A stretch of DNA of 64,000 nucleotides, from NCBI GenBank assembly GCA_973895155.1, contig OZ316892.1:27342001-27406000 (forward strand). The letters are read 5' to 3'. The position numbers and the translations under genes were made by a program. The notes below the pieces were generated by a model. The model saw only the letters and a program-made list of their open reading frames with translations, ran no database searches and had not been told where the DNA came from. Within the stretch, counting starts at the first letter, position 1. The number at the start of each line of letters is the position of its first letter. Origin of the DNA: Marsupella aquatica. Lineage: Eukaryota > Marchantiophyta. Shown here piece after piece: positions 45,902 through 57,891 of the stretch.

Positions 45902-48900
45902 TATTTATACCAACTAGTCATTTAAGAGGTATTTATGTTCAGTTACTGTTAGTTGTAAATGAAGCAGGTCATCTGGATGTTACTTGGGAATCTGGAAGAA
46001 TCTACTTGTTTCTACAGACATTCCCACTGGATTCTTTCATATAAGTGCACATTGTGGGAGATGGTAAAAGCAATTTCTGAGATGTACATCCTCTACTACC
46101 CACATGCATTTTAAATCTTTGCGCGAGTTCTCGTAATGCCTAGCTTACCGCATATTTTACAAGGCCATGACAGTGTCAGCGTATGCGCTCGATTGGTGCA
46201 AATTTCATATGTTTGTCTGTGCCTTCGCTCACACTGGAGCTTTTGAATATCCAAGTGGTGCTATTTTTGATTTTCCACAGTACTGTGTTAGTTTCCCCGT
46301 GAATTAGTGGTTTCATTGCTGCGCTTGTGATCTACAGTGTATGCATCATGGGTCGCCGCAGATGCTACCGTAAAGCTGTTTTGTGGTCTTATGCTTGTTG
46401 TAACTAATTATTCCATCTCGTGTATGAACTCGTTTTCTTGACATGATTGGGACTTAATGTCTTGTTGCGTGTCTTGTTGCGAGACACCTATCTAATGAAC
46501 TCATTGTTAAATATCTTCTTCTTTAGTGAAATGTTTACAGCCGAGCCATGTTTTCCAGTTTTGAGTTGCAAGATGGCGTCCTAGATATCGTTCCTAAGTG
46601 GTGGGCGCAATCACCTAACCACGCCAAGGGCTTGTGGAACAAATGCCGAAGCCCACGCGGAATTTCGTGATCAGTCCTCTTTACATTTTCCCTCTTTTTA
46701 ATTCAGTGATTGTCCTGCAAGCTAGTTCTGATCCTAGAGACCGAAGGAGGTCTTTATGGTGCAAGCAGAGGAATGGTCAGCAGAAGGCTGGTGGGGAAGA
46801 CGGCCAAGATAGCAGAGTTTTTCAATAGTTGTAGGTTGGATCAAATGCCCCCTACCCGCAAGCGTGATTACATTGTTGTTTAGATCCGATTTAGTAGACA
46901 AATCTTTGCACCCTGTCCAAACGCTTGTAGGCTTGCACAGGGCTAGTCTGTACGTGCGAGGAAGGGAAGGAGCCTTTAGGTCTCAGATGTTCGGGGCCTA
47001 GAGAGAATGGTTGATTGAGCGCAGATTGTCTTTTGTCCCCTGATCGTTCACCTTGTGAGACTTGGGGGGCATGGTATCAACTTGACCAAAAAGAATAGAA
47101 GTGCTCTCTCACCTCGCCGAGCAAGCGGCTGAGAACTAAAAAGTAGACTCATACATCAGTTGTGTTGTTTGGAAGTTTCTATGTAGAAATTTCGTGGGTC
47201 TGACCATCCTGGTCATTCTGCTTTTACTACAGCCTCGTCATAGTCTGCATGCTACCAAGATGGCTCAGATATTTATGCGACAGTAACTAAGACAAAACTC
47301 TCCATCAATTTCAGTTCAAGGGGACATGAATTGATGATTTGGAGATGTATCATCGGACTGCGAGCGATTGTTCCCCTCTGGTTGATGCAGCGGGCAGCCC
47401 AGTGCTAGGTATCAGTTCACTCCTTCACCTTTGCCTGCGATCCTCATTCGCCTTTGAATGCTGGGAAATCTGATGAGAGCAGGAGCTTATGTCTAGGGGT
47501 AGGAGTGTATATTTATACAGGTGATGCTCTTTATGACACTCCCACTCCATCGCCAGAATTTGATCCTTTCCCCTCAGCTAATCTTCGTTGAAAGCGATGT
47601 AATGCTCTCTTGCAGCAGCGGTACCCCTAATAAAGGTGCGAGAAAAAGTAAATTCCATCTGATGGGATTCTTAGTAATAAGCCTCTCTTGCCTAGGTTTT
47701 CTGGTGTTGGGAGAGTCGGTTGGATTTTTCTAGACTGAAAAGTAGACGATTTCACCTGGTGAGCTAAGGATATTATACGTTTGGACCTTAAAGTTGGAGA
47801 GGGTTATAATGAATAGATATCTCTAAGGTCATCTACATGTTTACGTCAGTTCAACGGTGATGGCTTTGTTGAATGAGATTGGCCTGTCCTCTGGTCTGGT
47901 ACTAGACTCCCGTGGCCCTTGTGAGAATTTTGTCAATTTACGGAGGTCAACAGTAATCGAATCACCTTGATTTGTACTGATCTTGCCTCGTGTTTTTAAT
48001 AGAGTAGTCCCAGTGGCGGGATACATACCATTGCTTGTGTATTTTAAGTCTTGGATTTCACATGACTTCTGGCAATTTCAGCGGTTGTAGACACTAATGA
48101 AGTAAAATAGTGGTCTATTTTCTCGCCGTTGCTTCTTGAGAGCATGACCTCAAGGTTCTCTATTCGTCCACGTCCTCTCCACCCCAACCATTTCCGACTT
48201 GTCCTACGAATAAGCTGACCTAGTACTGCTGGGGAGGTCATCGAAGTAGGCTTTGCAGCTGTAACACCTAATTCTTTTCACGCAAAAGCAGTACACCATG
48301 ATGCGTTCTCTTGATGTCTACTGTCCATCTGGAAACGACCTGTCCCGTCTCGCCTCATCAAAGACGTCGTTCAGTAGTGAACATGTAGACCCCAATCAAT
48401 AATGTTCAACCCTGCATTTGCTAGAAGCCATTGCAGACATCTCCGACTGAGTCTCTCTGATGTCATGTTTTGCATTGCAAATGGACTCCAGGTCAAGGTT
48501 AACGGCGTTGCATATATAATTCCGCACGAAAATGAATTGGAACTTCAACTTGTAGCTGCCACACCCAAGGTTCGCCCCTAGCTAACCTCATTTTACCCAA
48601 TTAATTCTTGAGCACTAACACGTTTGTCATTCACTGTCCAGACATAGTCGTTGTTCCCCTCCTGCTTGTCAGTTTGCTGCTTGAGTGCAAGCACATGGCT
48701 AGAGCTGTTTCCTTCATGAGAAACTAAGTTTTTCTTGCAAGCAGCCACCCATCATCTTGGGAGCCTTGTGGATGTTGTGGGGCTGGCCACTCATCTACAA
48801 TCGTCTAGCCGTCTCTCTGTGACTCTGGTCAATTGTCTGTGTTCTGCCTGTTGATCTGCTTCGAATACCTGACGTTATTCCTTCTTACTTTTAACGCATC

Positions 48901-49214
48901 TTTTTTTAATTACTGTAGTACAGTCCATGACTTGATGTAACGCTTCCTTGCAAATCACAGATCTTGAGGATCAGTGGTTTGCATTGCATTTCTAATCATG
49001 TTTATAATAGTAAAAAACTTTCCCCTAAATAAATGGTTGATCTGGTAAGTCGGTTCCCCGGATGTAATGTGGGCTTGAATGGGACGCGGAAAACGTATCT
49101 TGATGAATTTATGCAAGTCTAAGCTGCTGGTTTTGCGAAACAGAAATCCAGTCCAGATATATCATAACTCCCGAGTTACATTCTACCTGCGAGTTGATCC
49201 AGTAGGAAACCTTT

Positions 49215-49308
49215 TTGTGAACAATCATGACAATTAACTATTCAATCATGTATTCAATCAACTATAGGACAATGACCCTACTAAAAGCGACTAGTTGATT
49301 GTTCACAA
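49215..49308. repeat. Short element with 13-bp terminal inverted repeats (MITE-like)
   Basis: TTGTGAACAATCA at 49215-49227 and its exact complement at 49296-49308 bound a 94-bp AT-rich stretch. No clear target duplication. Confidence 0.4.
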
Positions 49309-49851
49309 TATGAAATGGCTGACAAATAGTAATTCAGGATTAACGGGTGTTTTTCTCTGATTAGTGTTCGTTACTTGTGTCGTGTTGCTTGAATGTTAAT
49401 ATTTTTGGATAGGACCAGTGGCTACTTTGGGAATGGAATGCAATTTTCGTGAACATCTTGTGCGTGGCCTTTGCTTGTTCCCGATGTCAGTGTGATAATG
49501 GTGGTATGTGTTAGAGACTTCTATGACTGCTACTAGAGAGGGTAATACTGCTGTGTCAGTACAGTGTGTATGAAGCTGGCTCTACTCATTGAGTGTCACC
49601 CACATTATTAGCGGTGAACAAATCATGTTGTCAATCTGATTCGAGTGTCGATAGAAATCACAAATCTTCATCGCCAACCAAACTTTGCTTTCAACATCGT
49701 TGAAGGTTAATTATTCTTATTCATTGCCAAACAATCGTTAGCTTCGTTGTAAGATGTCTTTAGATGCTCTCGTTGGGATGCACATCGTGCAGATTCGGAG
49801 TGACAGGTCAGTTTCATTCACTTCGGGGCCATCACTCTTCTTTCCTAAAGG

Positions 49852-49908
49852 TTTTTCCACATCATCAATATCTACGAGAAACTCTGATGTATTGATGATG
49901 TAGAAAAA
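49852..49908. repeat. 19-bp inverted repeat, one mismatch
   Basis: Arms 49852-49870 and 49890-49908 (core ACATCATCAATA) flank a 19-base loop. Confidence 0.6.
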
Positions 49909-52900
49909 AATAAGGAATTTTTTTTATCGATAAGGGACTGATTAGGTCGCGTAACAAAGAAAATCTTAGATCGGTTGTCCTTCCATGCCTTGTAACTCTT
50001 TAGGGCTTTCATGTCATCGGCTGAAGTTTTGTCAGCAGGTCAATATGCTTTGATTTGATTAGTAAATGGGATATCTGGAGCCCAACTCCAGTAAGTCTAT
50101 CATTCTATCACAATTATAATCCGTACATCCTTACAATTTTGGTTTATTCTATAGCCTTGGATGTGAATATTCAACCACATCAAAAGCGGTGCAGTGAGAC
50201 CTTAGGCTCCTCGGCAATAAGTCCAGAGCTCAAATCGCATTGCTTGTAATATTGATTAGCATCCCTTTGTTCGCAACCTCATGGTGGCGGGTCCATGTAC
50301 CTTGGGTGCTTGTGCTTTGGACAAAAAATACCAAGCAAGTAAACAGACAGAAAAACTCGATTTAGTTGCAAGACAAGCTTGAACAAGTTTGTGGCAGGAG
50401 AGGAGGTAAAATACCTGAATTTAGTGTTGCTACATAAACCCTATGACTTAAAAACCTTCGTAGTAGGAGCCTCTGGAAGGCACTATGTAGTGCCCAACGG
50501 TCCATTCCAAAGGCCAGCAAAAGCACCCACCCAAAGTGATATATGGATGAGTGAAATGATGCAAATCTCTTCTTCCCTTTAGTATAGTCTAGATCATTTT
50601 GTTTTATAATGAATGGGCACCCACATACAACATGCAACATGCAACAAGCCAAGGCAGCTTTAAGAGCACTTTGTTTCTCAAAAATTCTAATTGGCAAACC
50701 ATCATCATGAGTGACTTTCTTCAATAGAGTAAATGCTTTGGTCCATGGGGGCCGGATTAAATTTCTGATTGGAACTGTTGGCTCATAATGTGTCACATAA
50801 ACCTTACTGTAGGTCGGATTTAATTGTCGTCTCAAAATTTTTGCATTTGCATTTCGAGATGTTCAGATTTTGTTTTTCCAATCTAATTGTTGTCTAAATA
50901 AAATTTTGCATGGGGGGATGTTCAGATTGTTTTTTCCTCCAGATCTTAGTCGTAAGCTTCCATATTCTATTGTCTAGAAATAAAGAGTATTTGGACCCCT
51001 GCTCAGGCTTGGGTTCCCTTGAGTTAGTCCCCCTCATTGTGGGCCGCCTTGGTTATATGTGGTTCCTTTTAATGTTCATAATTTGTATCTTTCAACAAGA
51101 AAAAGTGCCATATAGAGTGACGTGTAAGTCTACAGGTGTGGGATACATAATGGCATATACATATTTCTTACTTGTCATTGGGGACCTGACGCTGCATCAC
51201 AAATATTGGATTCCAATTACTGACTGGTGTCAAAAAGGTTTAGAGACTTTGTAAATATCTATTAAATATGCAGTAAACACTAATATTCCTATGTTTTCAG
51301 AGAAAATTTATGTGTTCTGTGTTCTCTATGTTCCCCAAAACTATCTCCAAGTTTCTCAAAATGGGCCATCCAATTTGTTTACTGAGCCCTGAATTCTCAG
51401 CATTATGTACTTGTCATGTCATATTCAAGAATGTTAAGAATGTCATGTAAGAGGGACATGCCATATACTTAGAAATATTAATTTGAGAAATGGGTCAACA
51501 GTGATGCCAAGCGACGGGTTAAGCTTGTTCTTGTGCACAAGCACTAGTTCTCCAGGCCATGATGTGTTATGATTTATTCACGAATTGCGTGATTTAATTT
51601 GCAAGGCCCCATGGATTGTAACATTTGACAAAACGCTTGGATGGACTGTTGTACCTGTATTCTTTTCATATTTACTTTTTGGGGTGTCAAACGCTTTGGT
51701 GTACTGTTGTAATCCAAATGGATCCCACTGAAATATATTGAAATAGTGTCTTCTTTTTAGATTTACAATTGTATACATCAATCATTGTATGTTATCACTG
51801 AATATTGTTATCAATCATTATATTGTTATCTCTAATTATCAATATTTTTAAATATATATATTTTTTTTCAAAATTGAAGGTGACGGTAAATAGTGTCAGT
51901 TGACTGAAAATCAAGAGATACCCCTAATTAGTGTGTGTGACACTAATTATTAATGACACTAATTCTTTCGTGAGACTAAATATTGTAAAGAGTGTATTCT
52001 AAAAAAATTCTTTGGATGCAAATTCATACTTTTCTGATTAACATTATCCTCTGGGTTGCAAGGTTCGTGGAGTAGTCCATCCGAGAATTGCTTTGGACTA
52101 TGTAATCCATGTGAACATCAACACATGCACACAGTATTTTGAAATAATAATAATAGTACGTTTGAACTATGCATTGGATTGATGCGATGATGGGTTTAGA
52201 AGTTATCTCCATTAGTAAGCTAGCAAGTCACTGATTACTGACTACTCTGAGATGGGAGGTTGGGATATGTGTCATGAACTTGTAATGGTAAATAATGGCT
52301 CACACATTCACTCTTCAATAATACCAATGCTATTGTATACCATAGTCCTCATTAGGTTTGAGCAATTAAAACTATTTGGCCCCTCACAAAAATTTAACAA
52401 CGGTCTGGAAAACTATGCAGACAGTTCAGGAAATGTGGAGAAGATTACATGTCAGATGTTATAGCCTAAAGTACAGTATATGAAACAAAATGCCCCTAAT
52501 GGTGTTTTTTTTTTTGATATAGACAACAAACACAGGTTTTGCATTTTGCTTCAATTGGTATTTATAACATGGGAAATAAAAAGTGCCAATTGCCAAAACC
52601 TTCAAGCAAAATAAAAATAACCTCTTTTTTATAACCTGTCCCCCAAACCATACCAATTTATTAATGTTTCTCCCAAAAAAATTTATTGACTAACTTGACC
52701 CCCATTTCATATTTGGGTTAGTATTACCGCCGTAGATGTAAGTCAACCTTTATCCTCATTGTGTAGTGCCTCTGGTTATCACATGGTGAGGCGCAATTGC
52801 TGTGGGCTTAATCTGCTTATCTTCCCCTTTCTCGTGTCACTGGCCAAAAGTTCCAGGCCAAAAAGTGGCCAAAGTCTATTATTATTCTGGAAACAACAAT

Positions 52901-53907
52901 TTTGAAGTTTTTTTCCCCTAAAGCAGAGCAGGTGGAGGGGGCAGATCAACAAGTTAATCTGCAACCAATGGTGTCTTTCCACATGGCAGCAGGAGTACCT
53001 ATGCCAATGAACCCAAAGTAGAGTTATTTATATTGAGACAATAACCCACATACAAATTGGGGGTTAGGTCAGGAAATAAATTATTTCAGGGACACCTTCC
53101 TAAATTGGGTTAGTTCCAGGGGGACGGGTTAGTAAAAACCTGATTAAACTAAAGTTGAAGGAAGCAAAATACCACTAGCGTTTGTTTTAGTGACCCAAAT
53201 TAGCCAAATTTCACCTCCCCAAATGCTTTTGACATTGTTGGAAATTAGTTAATTTTTCTCTGTCTCATTAACTAATGTCCCATCTATTCTCAGCCCCATT
53301 AATCAAAATTGATGTCATCCTTAAATCTAGAGATAGATCTCATAATAAAAAAACATTAAAGTAAAAAGAATATTTTGAGAGCTTCTCCTTAATAGAGTCT
53401 ATATAGCCACTCTAGCGAAAACATATAAAACTTTAAAAAATAGGCTCGGGACCTACACTAGTAGACTACTATATCCCTTTGATGTCAGTCGTTGTTGTTA
53501 TGTGCTGCACGCTTCTGCATAATCACCAAAGTAATAATGGTTGCATTTGTGCTCGCACGAGGGAGGGAGGATAATGATGAATATCCTATTCATATGGAAC
53601 CGGGTCATAACTAGAATCTGCCCATTATTATCCTCCTGAGATAACCGAAAATTGGTACAGCGAATCTAAACAACTTTTATTGTAAACTGATTCGGGCCAC
53701 TGTCTGTAACGAGATTACATCATTTCTGTCTTACATGTGCGTGTTGTAACTATTTCGTCCTTTACTTCTCATATATGTTGTACTAGCCTGATTACACGTC
53801 ACTTGAACGTAAATAGAAATGAAGGAAAAAGAAAACCTGCAAAATAAAAATACTGTGTTATCTTCCATTTATATTTGCCCCATTCCTGTGTTTGATTCAC
53901 TCTCACT

Positions 53908-54031
53908 TTGTTCTTATTTAGAGTACAGTTTTGTCCTTATTTTAGAGTTCATTTTTGTCTCCCTTTGTTATTATTTAGAGTCCAGTTTAGACTTGTTTTA
54001 GAGCCCAGTTTTGTCCTTATTTGGAGTACTG
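53908..54031. repeat. Short tandem repeat, about five units
   Basis: Variants of TTGTCCTTATTTAGAGTCCAG, 22-34 bp each, are repeated about five times. Confidence 0.65.
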
Positions 54032-55150
54032 TCTAGAATCTTCATTCTAGACCTTCGCCCTTGAAAATAGCTTATGTTAGAAAATTATTAGTAAGATGCT
54101 GGTGCCAATAGTATAGTATTATGGGTATAATAAGTAAACTGCTATATATATTATAATTTATAATCAAAGGTTATCATTCATGACGTAGTGGAGAGTGAGC
54201 CATAGGCATCATCATCTTTTTGGTAATATTTTTGTATTTAGACAATGCATGTGAGTAGGGTGGCTTGTGGAATCTGCCTATGGGGAGCCCTTCCCATGCA
54301 TAGAGAGACGGGTATTCTGGCTACTGAAAGAGAAATAATTAAGAGAAAACAACGAGTAAGAAGGAAGAAACAAGAAAAGGTAAGATTTGAAATTAGAAAA
54401 CAGAAAGCCAGGTTGATCGAGAAGGGAGTGCACAAAGGCTTGATAGCTGTCCATGCTTAATTGGGGATGTATGTATAAACTGGAATGGTGGCAAACTAGT
54501 GTAGGTAATGTCAAATGGGTTCCTGTTCCGAAATGGAGCATCCTGTTTGAGAGGATGCTAGAATGAACCATTGTAACCTGCGTGGACCACTCTGAAGCAT
54601 TACTTTTTACTCCGGTAGCATCTTTCATTTGTATAATTTTTCATTGCTTGGAGTGGGAAATGTTCTTGGGCTATTGGACTGTCGAGGTCAAACGGTGTGA
54701 TCTATCCAAGCATCAACTTCTTCTTTCTGGTGGCTTGTGCGAGTTTGTTTTATAAGAGTTTCAAGCCATCTCTTCTTTGTGTGTTTAGTAATGTCTCTAA
54801 TGGCAAGGATAGTTTTTGTTTGGGTTCGGCTGCGGCATTCTGCCTATTTTCCTTTTGGAGGCTTGGGTAGTGTTCTTTGTGAGTGCTGGTTTTAGTTGCA
54901 GGTGGAATATATAATATGAGGCACTATCACTTTTAACTAGAAAAAACGAAAGCACTTTTGGATCTGGCCATAATTGTAAACCAGCTCCTAATTAAGTGCT
55001 TTTTGACCAATTGCAAAAACTTGTTGTTATACTCAGTGTAACACTATAATCCCTTGTCATACAGTACTGTAATCTACAGTTGATGTGTAAACAACTGTTC
55101 TTTACACCCAAAGTATCATCCTGGTTAGCCCTCGGACAGAAGTGTAGGCC

Positions 55151-55253
55151 TGACATGTCAACAGTTTCCGACCTGATGTCCACCAAACTCTTCTGTAAGA
55201 CTGTAACTGAGGCGTTTGGGTCTGACATGTCAGCATCTGTAAACCTGACGTCA
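55151..55253 (+). promoter_or_regulatory. Palindromic TGAC-core sites upstream of the M1 peptidase gene
   Basis: TGACATGTCA occurs twice exactly (55151-55160 and 55223-55232), and TGACGTCA once (55246-55253). TGACGTCA is a classic bZIP site; TGTCA/TGACA is the core bound by TALE homeodomain proteins. A role in this promoter is inferred from position only. Confidence 0.45.
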
Positions 55254-55309
55254 CATCGCTGTCCTGTAAGTCTTGTAAGGCTGTAACTGAACTCATTCGA
55301 AATGTCATG

Positions 55310-57891
55310 ATTGTAGAGTAGTACAGATTTTACTCTGGTTCCTTTGTCACTCAAGCTCTTGTACAGTACAGTCGTTCGGTACAAGAGTGAGGTCTTACAG
55401 TAGTTGGCTTACTCGGTGTCAGTTTACGGCTTACTCGGTCTTGAGTCAGTTTACTAGTAAAACGAACATTCATCGAGAAAGAACAAAGAAACGAACGAAA
55501 GAAGTAGAGGAATTTTGCTCCACAGCTCTAGACACGCGATCTGATCTCCTCTTCTCTCTCGTCTGGTCTGGTCTTGTCTGTGCGCATTTCAATCAGAAAT
55601 TCGATTTCAGCAGCATCAAGTCAGGACCAGGACCATCGCGGGTGCAGCAGCAGCAGCAGCAGCAGCAGTGCTACAAAGAGGAAGCGAAGAAGGTGAACAC
55701 CATCGCCAGGCGGAGCGGTTCTTTTGTTGGTCGAGTGCAAGAGAAGAGACTGGATTCGCTCTTGTCGTCGGGATCGTCGACTGCATTTGGCAAAGTGGGT
55801 GTTGTTGCAGGAGAAGAAGCAAAAGGAGGAGGAGAAAAGAGAGTACAAGAGAAGAAATTGGATTCGGTCTCGTGGTCGTCGTCGACTGCATTGGGTAGAG
55901 TGGGTGTTGTTGCACGAGACGAAGCAAAAGGAGGAGGAGAAGGGAAGAGAGAAGGAGCAGAGAAGGAATTGTATTCGATCTCGACGACGAACCCATTTGG
56001 GCCCGGGAGGAGTGGCAAGAGCAGGAGCATCAGCAGCATCAATAGTAGCATCACCAGCAGCGGCAGTGGGACCCCAAATCCTCTCACAGCGGCGCATTGC
56101 ACGGCGAGTCGATTGTCACGTTCATCCGTCTCGGTGGTAGAGGAGGAAGGAAAAGTGGGGGAGGTGGTGGTGATCGAGGAGGAAGAGGAAAGAAGGAAAG
56201 GGAGGACGACAGCGGAGCTTAATAGATTGTGTGAGCTTCTCGAGGAGGAGAGGAGCAAGAGTGCGGAACGGACCCGAATTGGAAGAGGAAGAGGGGAGGC
56301 CCTTGAAAAAGAGGAGGGCGAATTGCCTGAGATTAACTGCTGCTTCCCTTCGCCTCCCCCGTCGCCATCACCATCGTTGTCGACTACACCTCTGAGACCC
56401 ACAGAGAAGAGGAATTTGGAGAGAAGTGGATCGGCAGGAAGGAAATCTTCTTCCGCAGCTTTGACGCAGAAGGAGGGAGAGGTTCATCAGCCTTTCGAGG
56501 TTTTATCAACGACACCTGCAAGATTTTGCGAGATTCTCCCTGCTGGTCATTTGTCTTCTGTACCTAAGGAGGCGAATTGCTTGACTTGCGAGAGTAAAGA
56601 AGACGATCAGCTGCTGCAGCAGAGGTCGCCTTTTGAAGGGCTTGAGGGAATTCTTGGGGAGCTTGCGAAGATTGGTGAACCCCCTCCTTATTTTTCTCCT
56701 CCATCTGAACCAAAAGAGGGAGAGGGAGAGCAAGAGGAAGAGGCAGTGACTGTTCCAAAAGCGGATTGTGCATTATCTAGCACATCAACAGCAAAGCAAC
56801 ATCATCAAGATCAGCAGGTCCGCAGCAGCAGTAGGAAGGAGGGGCTAGCAGGACTTGTGGAGCATGCGAGATTCGGCGAAATTTCCACTAGTCTTGGGTT
56901 CACTGGCACTTCATTGGTCTGCAGCACCCATCATGAGACGAAGCCGAGTAACGAAGTAGAAGAAGTGGAGAAGAACTGCATTGTTGTTCACGAGAAGGAG
57001 AACAAGTCGTTGAAGCCCTGGGAATACGAATTGTTCCACGGATTTTCGCAGGAACCGGTCTGTTACGTCGAAAGAGAGACTCCTCGCACTCCTAAGGATT
57101 TTAATAATCATCATTCAAGGAGCAGCACTTGGGAGGAAGATTTACTTGCAGGGTTTTCCAATCTCTCTCTTCAGAACAAGCGGAACAACCAATTTACAGG
57201 AGAAGGGTTTTCGCACCTCTTCGATCAAAACGTCGTCGACAACAACTTACTAGTAGAAGGGTCGACGAGTCTCTCGATTCAGAGCAACAACCACGACAGT
57301 GAATTATCGGGAGAAGAAGGGTGTTTTAATCCCGCTCTTCTTACCAGCAACGACAACCTCAGCAGCTTCGCAAGTGAAGAATCGAATCTCTCTTTTCAGA
57401 ACAGCAACCACCACAACATCAAGAGCCTGAACAATAACTTGAGAGGAGAAAGGTTTCCGAATCCCTCTCTTGAGGGAAACATAAACCACGTCAACCACAA
57501 CGTAACAGGAGACGGGGTTGATACTAAGGTCGAGGTCTCTGTTGAGAAGTACATCAACAACAGTGGAACAAGAGAAGCGGGTGATAACACTAAAGTTGAG
57601 GACAAGCACATCAGTTTTGTGGGTCAGCAACTGGACCGCCATTACGAGGAAGAATTCAGCTCAGCTGTCGCATCCGTGGAAAGCTTGAGTTTGGGAGATT
57701 TAGTGAAATCTTGTCCAGGAGAAAGAGCAGCGGCAGCTGTCGAGCACCAAGAGAAGAGCTTCCAATCTCTCTGCCTTTCTTCCTTTCACAGCCTTACCGA
57801 CGATTGCCTTGAGAAGAGACAATTCTTACAGAGCTTTGTGAGTCGCATTCCCCCTCCTCCACCGAGCTGCTACACCAGAAATAGAATCAAA
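55310..57891 (+). other. ATG-depleted, stop-free leader in frame with the M1 peptidase
   Basis: The frame of the downstream enzyme is open from 55291 (after TGA 55288-55290) to its ATG at 57892: 867 codons with no stop and no Met codon. From 55310 on, ATG occurs only twice in all forward frames (56864 and 56933, one 31-codon uORF ending at 56959). The translation is Ser/Glu/Lys-rich and looks disordered: a poly-Gln run (CAG repeat near 55645), an in-frame 36-residue duplication (55735-55842 and 55843-55950), Glu-rich and Pro-rich stretches, and recurring short motifs such as EGLEGILGELAKIG, EGLAGLVEHARFG and WEEDLLAGFSNLSL. Either a long scanned 5' leader, or an N-terminal extension begun at a near-cognate codon, or both. 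Confidence 0.6.

Larger units (their letters stand above)
45902..55290. other. 9.4 kb without a recognised gene
   Basis: AT-rich intergenic DNA, including EB1 downstream sequence. It holds short repeats (listed separately) and scattered frames below 160 codons with no known domain; the longest, minus strand 50835-50362, could not be assigned. No tRNA or rRNA was recognised. Confidence 0.5.

Noticed and set aside
50362-50835. 157-codon minus-strand frame in the intergenic desert
   Set aside because: Not recognisable, no splice or domain context; could be a decayed fragment but is not supportable as a gene.
55671-56402. 243-codon minus-strand frame opposite the peptidase leader
   Set aside because: Antisense of GA-rich codons rarely gives stops; Ser/Leu/Pro-only translation and no domain.
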